DNA of 64,000 nucleotides, from contig JACBWW010000040.1 in assembly GCA_020086605.1 (NCBI GenBank), positions 5,536,729 to 5,600,728 of the forward strand, read 5' to 3'. A program made the position numbers and the translations under genes. Origin of the DNA: Lanius collurio. Its lineage: Eukaryota > Chordata > Aves > Passeriformes > Laniidae. The notes under the pieces are model-generated. The model worked only from the letters and a program-made list of their open reading frames with translations. It did no database searches and was not told where the DNA came from. Shown one piece after another: positions 1-11,231 of this stretch. Position 1 is the stretch's first letter. The number at the start of each line of letters is the position of its first letter.

Positions 1-516
1 GGGACCTGTTGTCACTGGTGTTATTGGCCAGTTTTATTAGCAGAAGTGGGGGTACAGTTCCCATGGAAACATTTCCATGTTTCATGGTGTGCTTTTCCTG
101 GGATTCTCAAGGCTGGGTAGGGTGGGCTCTGGGCCTTCCTAAATGGGAGCACACAGCAGTCTGTGGAGACCTCCCCTCCAGCAGGGGGAGGAAAATACTG
201 TATTTTTAGATTGTGTATTTCCTCTCTTATGAAGTCTAATGCCTGTGAAAACAGAGCAGCTCGACAGCCCCACACCAATGACTGATGTGCAGGCCAACCC
301 CCTCCTCTCTGACAACAAACCAGATCCTATTTGGAAAGGCCACCTCCAAACCCAAGAGAACATTTTCCTTTCACTGTGACCTTTATGTTTAAGCTGTGAG
401 TGAAGCTATGGTTTACCAGGGCTTAGCACACTGGCCTGAGCCAGGATGGTCCTGTGTCACACCAAGGACTTCCAAATCATGTTGAGAAAACACCCAACCA
501 TGCCATCAACCCCCTC

Positions 517-598
517 CTGCTCCACAGTGGAGGTGGTCAGGCCTGGGAACAGCACTGCTCCACAGTGGAGGTGGTCAGGCCTGGGAACAGCACTGCTC
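517..598. repeat. 38-bp tandem duplication (2.2 copies)
   Basis: The unit begins CTGCTCCACAGTGGAGGTGG and ends GGGAACAGCA. Copy 1 is 517-554, copy 2 is 555-592, and six bases of a third copy follow (593-598). The two full copies are identical, so the duplication is recent or polymorphic. Each unit also contains the small inverted motif CCAC-AGT-GG. Confidence 0.95.
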
Positions 599-904
599 AT
601 AGGCCAATCTGAGCCCCTGGCATTCACCAAGAGTCACGATAAAAAGAAAACCAAGTCACCTGTGAAAGAGTTAAACCACCTTCTCTCTCTCCCACCCTGC
701 CCTTCTCTCAGGGTTTGCCACACACAGCTGAGTTCATTGCAAACAGATTGTCCCACCTAAATGCAGCACAAGATTCACCTGCAGCCACCTGGATCCTGGC
801 AGGGCAGGTCCTCACCACCCCCCCCTTCCCTTGGTCCTCTTTCTTTCCAGAAGCTGGGGATGGGCTCCCAGTGTTATTTTTTTTTTCCATCTGCAGACTT
901 AGAA

Positions 905-955
905 ATATTTTTTAAATTATATATATGATACATATATATATACACACACTTCAAC
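905..955. repeat. TA/CA-rich low-complexity tract
   Basis: Short alternating (TA)n runs separated by GATACA are followed by (AC)4. It is an impure dinucleotide tract, likely to vary in length. Confidence 0.8.
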
Positions 956-2082
956 CTATACACAGTAGTAGGGGGGAAGAAATCCAAAGAATCTTTAAAC
1001 TTCAGGCCATGGCCAGGGCTTTGAAGAGATTATAACAAGTTCTTATTCAAGAGGAGAGTAATTATCATGTTCTAAGAAACACATTAAATAATTCAGTGTT
1101 ATTATTTTGGCACTTCTTTGTGAACAAGGTATTTAGGAAGCTGTTTCAGACAGAAGCATGGGATGCAGTCCCTGGGGTCCTTCCCCACCAGCCAGCACAA
1201 GGAGAGCCACTAATGCTTGGACTAGGCTGGAGCTCCCCAGAGCCTGACTCCAGCAAAGTCCCCATATAAATATCACAGAATATGATGGTTTTAATAATTT
1301 CTCAATTTCCTAATTCCTCACATGGAATCGTGTGAGCTTTCACAGTTAAGACAGATTCAAGTAAGGTTTATGTCTCTGGTCCATGTTCTCTTAAGTTTTT
1401 AAAATACAGTCATATTTGTATTTACGTAAGAGCATTCAAAAGCTAATTTTACTTCTCACTACCATCTTTGTTTTGCTTGACCCCCACCAATCCCACACAG
1501 CCTTTCTAAGCCTTCCCCTCCTTTCTAACCAACTATGCCATGCAATTTCTGGAATAAATAAACCAACTAAACAGGAGGAGTCTGGAGCCATCAAGGAAGA
1601 CGCTTTCAGAAAAGAGTTATTCCTGCCAAGATGATTTGCTCATTCCTCCTTTGGCAGTTCCCCTTCCCCCTCACTCCCAGCATTGCACACATCAGAAGAG
1701 TTGCCAGCTCCAGCAAACACCAACTCACAATTCACTCCTGGGCCCACGTGCAAGGCAGTACCATAACCCCAAAGCAGCCCACCAAATTCCTGTTTGCTGG
1801 TTGATTAATTAATACAGAGCCTCTATTTATTCACTCCAGGCAGAGCTACTATCAAGTCAGCTGTTCTTACCTTTAGGATGTCGGATGACTAGAATTGCAG
1901 TTCAGTGCTAGTTTGGGGACATTCGTGGCTGGGGTCCCCATGTATGTGGTTCACCTGAGCCTAGAAAACACAAGGGTGGAGACAGAGATTTTGGCATTCC
2001 ATAGCCAGCAGCTGCATTTGATATCCCATTCTGCTCAAAATAAAGGACAGCCTCATCAAGACTTTTTTCCACTTAAATGGGG

Positions 2083-2098
2083 AGGGGGGGGGGGTGGG
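2083..2098. repeat. Poly-G tract
   Basis: A run of G interrupted only by A and T (GGGGAGGGGGGGGGGTGGG) is a potential G-quadruplex and a likely sequencing-error site. Confidence 0.75.
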
Positions 2099-3467
2099 AG
2101 AGAAGCCAAACTATTTTCTTTTGTATCACAGTGCTGATATCAGTATAAAGCATTCACACCACCCTGGTAATTACTTCAAAAACATTTGGGGAATTAAACA
2201 AACCAGTGCCCTGGCAGGGCTGGTATTTGTTGGGGAGACAACCCAGAGAGCCTGGGTGTTTGAGAGGTTTGGGCAGCACAAAGGAGTGCAGGGCCAGGCG
2301 CTGTCCCCAGGCCACAGAGGCTGTTTGGGCTGGCTCTGCTCAAAACGCTAAGAAGGACACTTTGGCTTCATGCCACGTTCATAAACACGTCCATCAAGTG
2401 CAGCCTTTGGGAAACAGGCTCTACTGAAACCAGTCACTTGCTGAAAACAAAGTGCCATTCTTTACCTTCTAACCCTTCAGCAAAGCAGCTTTTCTGCAGT
2501 ACAGAAGGTAAAAATCCACTCCATACATCCACTACACAAGTGTTATTTAAAATTCACTCATACAGTGAATTTATAGTTCATTCAGGCTCAGCTCCTGGGA
2601 AAGGCCCCATAACAACATGTACAAATCTTCAACCAAAGCAGAATTCTGCTAAAAACAACTGCACAAAGAGTCCACATGGCTTGGCACAGTTACCTTTCCC
2701 TGAAAAAGGCTTAACCACAGGGGCAGGGAGCAAGACAGAGGAGCTGAAGGTCCCCAAGTGCTACAGCAATGTTTATTCATTAGCACAGAGGCATTTCAGC
2801 AGGCTACAGACCTCCCCCCCCACAGGAGCACTGATTCCCTTCTCCACACACTGCCCACTTCCTCCTCTTAGGAAGGTGCATTTTAAGGAGTCCCCATGGG
2901 ATTTATTAGCTTTAAGATATTGATTGTACTAAGCATCCCTTTTCTCCAGATAATTTAGTGAAAGTTCTCTGCTCTGCAGTAAGAGCCAGCCCTTTCCTCT
3001 GGCCCACCCAACTCAGTACTGAGGCAGGGATGTGGTGGCACACGAGGCCACCAACTATACACTGTAGGGCAGTGCCAACCTCCCCCAGCCCCAGCCCCAC
3101 CCACACCCCTTACCTGAACAAAAAGACTCCAAGAGCTCCATGTTCCCCGATCCTCACCCCAAGACTGACCCATGAGGAGTGGAGAAAGAAGGAACCAGCA
3201 CAGCTCTCCAGGGGCTGCAAATGCAGCACAGCTGAGGACTGAACAAGTTGCACCTGGTCACAGGCCCTGCACAATCACACCCAGCTGTTCCTCATTCAGC
3301 ACAAAACAGACAAACAACTTCACATTGCTGGGATTTTTAAAGACACCTGGTAAGAAAATGAAGAAAAATGTGCAGCATGCAGCTAATTTCTCAACCAAGC
3401 AGGACTTCCAGTAGCTTCTGCCTGTAAGCCCAAGCAGCTCAGAGCTTCAGTCAGTAAAGAAGAGCAA

Positions 3468-3493
3468 ACAAGGCTGGGATTCTATAATTTATT
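3468..3493 (-). terminator. Candidate distal poly(A) site of CCDC85A
   Basis: Minus-strand AATAAA at 3488-3493 is followed about 15 bases later by CCCA and then a T-rich downstream element (TTGTTTGCTCTTCTTTAC). This is a textbook arrangement. Use in vivo cannot be judged from sequence. Confidence 0.5.
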
Positions 3494-5379
3494 ACCGTTG
3501 CTAAGATGAACACAATACTTGATACCCCATTGTATGCAGAACTGTAAAAAAATAGTTTTAATACAGTATCAAAATTTACACAAGTGTAGTGTCAAAAGAC
3601 CAGTGTCCCTCGCTTGGCCCCTGCACGTCCCGAGTGCAGGCACAAGTACAGGTGTTACAGCTGTTCATACATACAGAGAGATAGGAATACAACAATTGAA
3701 ATTGAACTCTGCAAACAATTTAGGGGACAAAACAGCATGGAAAGAGGACAGAGAGCTGTCTGGGCTGGGGGTTATATCAGAAACCACGCAGGAGGGCAAT
3801 GGCTCAAAACAGAAGGCTGGACTCTGCATTTCCAACTCAGGGAGAAGCAGTGAACGGGGATTTTGCCCAAGAAAGCAACGCTGGATCAGAGGCCTTACAA
3901 AGAATGGTACCAAGTGAAAATAACAACAGAAACCAACAGAATTACTGCTGCAAATTAACACACTTTTTCTGAAGACAGATAGCAGATTTACATCATACTC
4001 CTATATAACAAAAGATTGTACAGCAACCGAGCTACATTCCACTGCAAATAGCCCACAGACACAGTCCAAGCTCAGAAAAACAGAGGTTCTGACTTTGGCT
4101 CAAAACTTAGTAACCAAGAACAAACCAGAAACCCAGGAATTGTTGCATTCCTATATTTTTTTTTATTAATTTTTATTAGTCTTTTTGATACTCAGCTATG
4201 GTAAAAAGTTAAGCAACAGCATTCAGTCACAAGCCTGTTGCACATTCATACATGAAACTATCATTGCTTTAAGATATACACAAAATATCTATCTTAATTC
4301 AATACACACAACTAGGATCATACACAGAGATAAAAATAAACTAAGCACATCTAGGGCGCCGTCTGGTCAAATCTCAGGCAATCTGAACAAGAGCTTTCTG
4401 CCTCATAATAATGAAAGACATGCTCTGAGGATAATAAAACCTTTTTCTTTGAAAGAATGCTACAGTGGCAAGAAAAGCTTTTTTTATAATGCAGTGCAAT
4501 CTTTTAGATCCTTGTAGGCTCTTGTTAAATAAACCAGCATGTCTCTAAATTAAACAGTAGAAATTAGCATCCTGACAACTGGAAAATACTTTCCAAAATA
4601 AACTCTGATGGAAATCCTGACTTGAGACCTGTAATAGTGATGCCTATGTATTCTGTTAATTGAAGGGCCGTTCACTAAACACCTTACACCTCTCCAGAAG
4701 ATGTGCATCAAAGTGAATCGAAAAGAAAGCTATCTTGACTTTCACTTAGAAAGAAATTGTGGATCACTACAAGTACTGTAGTTATGCTACACTACTGGCT
4801 GGTTAGGACTTCATGGTCTTTTAGCACCTCCAAAGGCAGGTATTCTACCAAAGCAAAAAAATCACCTGGAAATTGCCTAGGCACCATTAATGGATCCTTT
4901 ACAGACTGAAGTGTGAGTTACTAAGAAGCGACTTTCTCAAACCTGCGGAGACCAAAGGCACAGTTTATCAGTGTCTCTCCAGTCTTCTGAAAAACCTCTC
5001 TTAAATCCAATGGAAAACTTGTTCAGACCTCTCAGAGATTCACTGTAACTAACCAAAATAAAACTTATTTCGCATAACGCCTGCAGAATCCCAAATATCT
5101 TTTGGTTAGGATGGCAATACCTCAGTGCTTCTAAGGGTGGAGTGTTGCAGTGAGGGTGCAGCGCTTCATTAGCCGGGATATTGGAACAGCAGGATTGGGG
5201 GACACTGCCACACGGCTCCCTGCCAGCCCCCCGTGCACAATGTCCCCCTTTTCCAGCAGTCTCTTGCAGTGCAGACCCCCCGTCGTCAGCTGGGAATTGC
5301 GGCAGACTCAGGCAGTTCCTCCCCTCTCCTGGGCAGTTCCAACTCGTGCTCTTCAGAGAGAGGATGTGCTCAGGGCCTC
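3470..5379 (-). other. CCDC85A: CCDC85A 3' untranslated region (to likely distal poly(A) site)
   Basis: Directly after the TAA at 5380 the minus strand has no further coding frame of note. It becomes AT-rich, as expected for a vertebrate 3' UTR. The first 200 bases (5150-5379) are more GC-rich. The lower limit is set by an AATAAA at 3488-3493 with a CA about 15-20 bases beyond it and a T-rich stretch after that. The UTR would be about 1.9 kb, or about 1.2 kb if the proximal site near 4145 is used. Its ends are inferred, not observed. Confidence 0.65.
4130..4177 (-). terminator. Candidate proximal poly(A) site of CCDC85A
   Basis: On the minus strand two AATAAA hexamers occur close together (4172-4177 and 4162-4167). 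They are followed by an A-rich run, a possible cleavage point around 4140-4150, and a G/T-rich stretch (roughly 4105-4135, reading TGGGTTTCTGGTTTG). Two signals plus a GU-rich element is a strong combination, so this may be the main 3' end. Confidence 0.5.
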
Positions 5380-5469
5380 TTACATAGGTCCTTTATACTG
5401 ATTTCCTGACAAGTGTTGTCTAATTCCAGGGCACGACCCTGCAGCATCTCCAAGTTTCCTCCACACAAC
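5380..5469 (-). CDS. CCDC85A: CCDC85A terminal coding exon with stop codon
   Basis: The exon follows a strong acceptor (CCCTCCCTCTAG) and starts in phase 0. It encodes 29 residues: VVWRK, then LGDAAGSCPGIRQHL, then SGNQYKGPM, followed by TAA at 5380-5382. This matches residue for residue the C-terminus I recall for mammalian CCDC85A, and the related tail of CCDC85C differs at several positions, so it separates the paralogues. It joins cleanly to the VVNALK end of the previous exon. Such strict conservation of a short tail, next to a diverged linker, suggests a binding motif; that is inference. The acceptor, frame, stop and homology all agree, so this is the surest call in the window. Confidence 0.97.
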   Translation of the reverse strand, partial: VVWRKLGDAAGSCPGIRQHLSGNQYKGPM

Positions 5470-8440
5470 CTAGAGGGAGGGATGGAAAGAGAGCTCATTA
5501 TTCCCAGTTAAGGAGCACTGGTGTTCCTATGGACATGCATCTGGAATGCCACAGCTTGGAACACACACCATGCAGCACAGGTAGGACACAGGGGAGGGAC
5601 ACACAACAGGAGCAGAGACGGTCTCCCATGGGACACAGCATTCCTTCTGAACACAAAAAGCACATGCTGCCAGGTAAAAATGATTAGAAACAGGGACACA
5701 TGAACTGGCACGTGCATCACAGGGATATTTTATGCTTCACACACAAGACTGAGGGTGTTTGCAGGTCTCAACAGAAACTCTGTCCAACTATTTCCCCAAC
5801 CACATCTCTTGTAGATTGTGATTCAGAAGCACAAAGATCCATCCAGAGGTGTCTAAACATCTCCAGCTTAAAAACCACAGAGCAGTTCTTCCTCTGCTTC
5901 AAAGCATTGACTTGCTCTCTTAAAACCAAGCAAGGCATTAGGAGCGTTTATTCCACTAGTTCTTTCTTGAGGTGAGAGGAGTTGTGCCTGCAGCCACTGC
6001 GCTACACTGTGCTTAACACCCATGTAACAATCAGAATTAAAAAGGCAGAGAAGTGATACCCCCCAACATTTAGGGAGGTATTTTACAATGGTTTATAGGA
6101 AGGTTGATGGAATATAAGCACCAGAACAGTAGCTTATGTCACATCCCCAGGCCTCTCAGGGACTGCTATAGACAAGAATGGTGATTCCTATCAATTGTAT
6201 TGCAATTTCAGTCTATTTTTTTGTAACTGCCACTAAATCACCCGTTAATCTCGAGGACAACAGCAATATGACTGTCAAGAAAGGTAAAAGCTGTTTTCCA
6301 TTGTCATCATTCATTGTTTGTACTTTACCAGTGCCTAAAGTCCAGCAGTGAACAGACACTGCATTAGCTGGCACTGAATAAAGACAAAGGAGCTGGATCC
6401 TGGGAAGCTGACATCCTGAAAAGGTAGTTCTTAGAGCTGATGAGCAAAGGCAGAACAAACCCAAGGTCCTACTGTGATTCGGTGCAAGAGACAGGAAAAT
6501 AACCCGGTTTCTCTGAGCCCTTCCTGAAGAAAACCTGAGTGTCAGCATGAAAACCAGACATACTTCAGACTGGAAGCACCATGACTGCAGGGTTAAAGCA
6601 CAGGGCCAAAGTCAAGCCTTTAAAGGGAACTGTCTTTAATTCCAATGGGTGGGCATGACCCAAAGCCTGCAAACCTGCCATATGACCAGAATCTTGCAGC
6701 CAGAAATCCCAAGTCACCACCATAAAAAAACATGTGTGCTTTAGGTACATTTGCTGTGCAGTGAAACACTGCAGTGGTGAGAGCATGAAAACTGGGGGTT
6801 CAGTGACAACTCCCACACTGGGTGTCTGCGGCACAGCCAGGCTGAATGTGACAATTCTTTCCAACATCTGCTTCCTGATTTTCCTAACTTAATACTATCA
6901 AAGAGGAAGGTCTCTTGGACAGCTTTTGTGAGAAGGCACATTGCACCCACCTGTGACTTTCAACAGTTTTTCTTGTCAATAAATATTAAGACAAGATTTA
7001 CCAAGCAGCTAATGCTGAAACAGTAATAAACTAGGAGGTGACACTTCCCAAAGTCCTTTACTTCAGGCTGAATGAGTAACCCCAGACTGCTAGGAAGGGA
7101 AAAACCCACACAGGAGAGCCCATGCCCTAAGCACAAGTGACAGGCTGGGGTCAAAATGTCACTCAAAATCACTCCAAATTTCAGCAGAAACCTCAGCTAA
7201 AGGACAGCTGTGAGGTTGATGATGCAGCCACAGAGATTCCTTTTTAGCTTACTCCCAACACACCAGAGTGGCAGGATGCAGGAATGTCCCTGGAATGCAG
7301 GCAGGAACCTGCCCCCAACGTTACATCTCCGGGCTGCAGCAGCATTCCAGCCCTGGGGGACTCCATAAGCAGCAGGAAATACTCAAGGAAATCTCAGCTC
7401 CCTGAGCCCCCCTGCCCACCTACACCCTAAAAATCCCAGCTGGTGTATCCTGCCTTCCCCTGGGCCCCCTTCCCAAGTGAATTGCAAACAAAACTTCCCA
7501 GTAAGCTGAGGAAAATGTTAGTAACACTCCTCCAGACCTAATCCAGACATTCCTGTGCTTTGGAATTGCCCCCATGCTCACTAATACACGATGAACTGCC
7601 TCTAAACCCGCTGCCCACATGTGGCTATGTTCTCCTTAGACACTACAAGCTTATAAATACAAAGCAAAACCAGTCCCAGATACATTGTTGATGAGGAGGC
7701 ACCAATTCCATACACACATCCTGAGGAGAGAATTCCCACCTCGGTTATCTTAATAACATACCAGCAGGATCACATAACACCACAAAATTCCTACAGCATG
7801 AATTCCACATCCATATTTGTGTTTTGCAATATTTTGGTACCAGACTGCATTTTGGTACCAATCAACACCATGCATCAAAATTATGGAGCTCAAAGTGAAA
7901 CTTGTCATCGTTCCACTGTTTTCACAGGCAGAACGATGCCATGGCAAATGTTTCCTGTGAAACACCCACAGTGCATCAGGCTGCAGCTAAACACTGAGTT
8001 ACAGCCTGGCAGGGATTGCAAGGAGAATGCAAAAGAAAAGAAACATTATAATTAGTTCATCACAAATCCACTGTGCTTTGAACATGGACTGGGTGGGTGT
8101 AAGAGAAGACAAAACCAGAAAGGAAATAACCAACTATTTAAAATGTATAATAATATATCAATAGTCAAATCAGGCACAGATTATAAAAGTCAGAGGAACA
8201 GGGAGTATTTTAATGCCAGCAGCAAAGCTTTGAATGGCTGGGGAACAAAGGGACAAGGTGGGATACAAATATGTATTTGAGATTTACACAAATGAAGTGA
8301 TAATGTCAAATTGAGCTTTTTAGAAGTGGCATTACTTACATCACAAGAATTTTTATGGATTACTTTTAAATATGTATGAGTTAGAAACTGGGTTTTATCC
8401 ATAAATTACAAAGAATATCATAGGCAGAAAAATACATAGG

Positions 8441-8495
8441 GGCCATTGTTCAGGTGGGGAAACTGAGGCTGCCAGGCTTCATGACGCTTGCCAAG
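8441..8495 (+). mobile_element. Probable MIR SINE core fragment (ancient)
   Basis: The sequence CAGGTGGGGAAACTGAGGCT, followed after a diverged gap by CTTGCCAAG, follows the MIR core consensus order (ACAGATGAGGAAACTGAGGC ... AACTTGCCCAAGGTC). Only about 55 bases align, with many changes, as expected for an element older than the bird-mammal split. Confidence 0.5.
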
Positions 8496-8620
8496 TTTTA
8501 TTCTTGTGAAGGATAAATTCAGGTCAGCTGAGTAATACAGTACTTTATCCCAGATATATTATACACATAGATTTTTCTGATCAATACTAACCCACACGTT
8601 AACACTACAGTGTTCCTAAT

Positions 8621-8660
8621 GAAACAGTAATTGCATTACAGAAACAGTAATTGACTTAAT
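8621..8660. repeat. 20-bp imperfect tandem repeat
   Basis: GAAACAGTAATTGCATTACA is followed directly by GAAACAGTAATTGACTTAAT. The first 13 bases are identical, and the copies diverge at their ends. Confidence 0.85.
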
Positions 8661-9795
8661 TTCCATATAAAATTTTCAAGGGCATACTGTCAGCATTTAA
8701 ACAAAGATTACTTTGCATCTTCAGGTGTTCCCAGGCTCAATATGGAATACAAAATTAAACACCTTAAACTTACATTGCACATTTCTCCAGCTGTCTCAGT
8801 GTAAAGTCAATCTGTGTGGAGCACCACAAGCAGTTTGGTCAGATACAACTGGAATGGGGACACACACATGGCAACTTCTTCTTCCAACCATCCTGCCTGG
8901 TGGAGCAGGTCATGGAAGAGCCTAATCCGACTGGCTGCATGGCAAAGCTCTGTTCTTGTTCCCTACTTCCTCCACCAGCAGGAGATGCCAGGCAATTTAA
9001 AAAATATCTTTTCATTTTTTTCAAAGTCAGGAAATCAACAGCACTATTTTAACAACTACCCCCTCCCTCTGTTTTCGAATGGAAATGTCCCTTTAAAACA
9101 CATTCCTGCTCTCCAGTTTTCTTGCTGTTCTCAAGTGGGCTGCACTAACAATGAAGTTTTATAACAGAGACTATTTCTTTGTTGCAGGAATTCCAAGTTG
9201 CCAAATTTGTACTGAAAAGCAGGCTCCTGGTGCTGGCTGGTTCTTCCTCCTGCACCTGATTCAGAGTGCTGGAGAGTGATGCAAGGGGCAGCTGTGCATT
9301 CCCCAGAAAGGTGGGATCAAACCCATATTCCTCACCCGGGGAAACAGCAGGGTCTGCTCCCTGGCTGGGGATGGGGAAGTTGGGCAGTCTGTGAGCTGAC
9401 AGCTCACTTTCCATTTGGATACAACGCTTCATTTATATCAATTGCTGCAGTACCTGCTGGTGAACTTAAAGCACAGCTTTCACATCATATTGAACTAAGC
9501 TCTGTGTATTTCTTATCAATCCATTTCAGCAAGCAAAGCATCAGCTGTTGTTCCAATATTTCACTTACACGGACCAGCTGTTGCTACAGGTTGTCAAAAG
9601 CACCTTGTTAAATGCTCCATTCAGGGAAGAGCCTTTGCCAAGGAGTATTTTAAGAGAACTACAAAAGGCTTTATTCCCTAATGACCCATGATCTCTTGAC
9701 AAAATTACCCGGCGTAGCTTTATTTTCTAGGCAGCAGCAGGTGAAATACATGGAAGATGCAGAGAGGACCTGGAGCACTCTGAACCAGGCACTCC

Positions 9796-10169
9796 TCGGG
9801 AGCTGGGAACGTTGTACGAGGGTGAGATCAGTGCACTCCTGGGCTGAGCGCAGCTGGCAGGGACGTGGCTGGGGTGGCCATCGCGGAGGGGATCTACTAC
9901 TGAGGGCAAGAGGAGAGGGGCTGGGGCACTCTGTGCTGCCTCTCCCCTCTGGATGCCAGGAAAACGGGCGAGGCGGCTGCGGGGAAGCGCTGCTGTGCCC
10001 GGGGGTTGTGTTACAGGAAGGGATCTGATCGCTGTAATTTGTGCTCGGTTCACTTGCATAATCCCATTTCCTCAGGCTCCACGGAGGAGAAGCCAATGTC
10101 ACCCGGCCTGAGGGAGACAATCACCGTGCGCAGGAACTCGGATGTCCAGGCAAGCCAACAGCACTGCCG
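9796..10169. other. CpG-rich block within the last intron
   Basis: I count about 21 CpG dinucleotides in 374 bases, against very few in neighbouring kilobases. Frames on both strands stay open for 90-150 codons, which fits low AT content, not a recognised protein. It could be a small regulatory element or a GC-biased conversion tract. Confidence 0.6.
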
Positions 10170-11111
10170 AGCTCAAAACCAGAGCAAATGTGTACAAAAG
10201 TCCCTTCCAGAAGGAGTGCAAACCTCCCACCCCAAGCATGTCCCTGCAACACCTGAAGATCTGGGGAATAACACCCACTTAACCTAAAGCAGGTTAGGAA
10301 TGAGTGAAGCAGAGAAAAGAAGAGGTGCACAAAGCCCCAGAAAACCACACCGAGCCAGCACTGGGAGAGAGGAATACACAGTCCTTGCTCTCTGCTCAGC
10401 TCTCCCTCAGTTTTATTCCCCTCCAGAGGAACACAGATAGCACTGGCGCCTGTGCTGCAGTACAACAGAGAACTCAGCCACATGTCAGCCCATAAACCTT
10501 GGAATCTTGTAACACTTTCTAAGTTTCTTTAATTGCAACAGTTTTACTGCTGACAGAAGCGAGAACTTGAAATGTATCGCTATGATTACTTGTGTCAATG
10601 GCTGTGTATCAATGCCACACAGGCCTTTGCAATGCAGCCCTGACTTCAGGGTAAAGCACATCTGTTCCCAAGGGAGTTTCAATACTGACCTTGGAATTGT
10701 GGTCTTTGCTATTTTTAACAGGAATATACTGTGTGCCTTGGCTTTATCTCTGCATTGAAGTCTTTCTCTTTGCACAGGTTACAGGAATCTCTTGTATTCC
10801 ATTGGAGCACAAACGTGCATCCTCAATGAAAAACTTCCTTATTCAGCAAAACACCACTTCCAGCTCCAAAGAAAAACTACAAGTAAAAGTAATGTGGAGA
10901 GCAGCTACAGCTGGAATCAACACGGCTGTGAGGGCGGGACCCTACCCAGGATACACACAGTCCACAGATGCAATGAGTGACAAACAAAAACAACCCCACT
11001 CATGACAGTAACATCCCGGTGGTGCCCATGGGGATGTTGCCAGGACAATACACACGTGTTGAGGGACAGACAGGACGTTTTGCATGGACTGTACCAGAGG
11101 AGCAGCGTTAC

Positions 11112-11231
11112 CTTCAGAGCATTTACCACTGAGTCAGACTGCTGAGAGGCTGAGCCATGTCCACTGATGTTGGCTGGCTCGTTTGCAGAGCAGTGACTCC
11201 CCTCCGCCCCTCCTGGCATCTTAATGGCATC
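11112..11231 (-). CDS. CCDC85A: CCDC85A penultimate coding exon: Ser/Gly/Ala-rich linker
   Basis: This 120-bp exon is exactly 40 codons, phase 0 at both ends, so it could be skipped without breaking the frame. It begins after TTTTTTGCTAAG with DAIKMPGGAEGS. It continues through a polar stretch containing HCSANEP and NISGHGSASQQ, and ends SDSVVNALK before GTAACG. The family pattern is recognisable: G-A-(D/E)-G-S near the start, S-G-H, S-Q-Q, and V-V-(H/N)-(S/A)-L-K at the end, just before the VVWRKLGD of the last exon. No domain or membrane segment is seen; the composition suggests a disordered linker between coiled coil and C-terminal tail. An alternative acceptor AG lies 12 bases inside (ATTAAG|ATGCCAGG). 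It would remove DAIK and keep the frame, but its pyrimidine tract is worse. Confidence 0.87.

Larger units (their letters stand above)
1..3467. other. Downstream flank of CCDC85A, no gene seen
   Basis: No frame in this stretch shows recognisable protein or splice-bordered exons. It contains a 38-bp tandem duplication (517-598), a TA/CA-rich low-complexity tract near 905-955, and a G-run near 2083-2098. Further AATAAA motifs on the minus strand (for example near 2773 and 1822) mean a longer CCDC85A 3' UTR cannot be excluded. Confidence 0.6.
5470..11111 (-). other. CCDC85A last intron (5.6 kb)
   Basis: The intron is bounded by GTAACG at 11106-11111 (donor) and CCCTCCCTCTAG ending at 5470 (acceptor). 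Inside are a probable MIR fragment (8441-8495), a 20-bp imperfect tandem repeat (8621-8660) and a CpG-rich block (9796-10169). No other exon that fits the frame is seen. Confidence 0.85.

Noticed and set aside
2438..2923. 161-codon plus-strand frame downstream of the gene.
   Set aside because: No domain or family pattern, composition like surrounding non-coding DNA.
8770..9024. Minus-strand frame ending in ATGTGCAAT|GTAAGT, an excellent splice donor, considered as an extra CCDC85A exon.
   Set aside because: The encoded residues upstream of the donor do not resemble any CCDC85 sequence and the frame carries no family motif. The exons at 11112-11231 and 5380-5469 already join without it.
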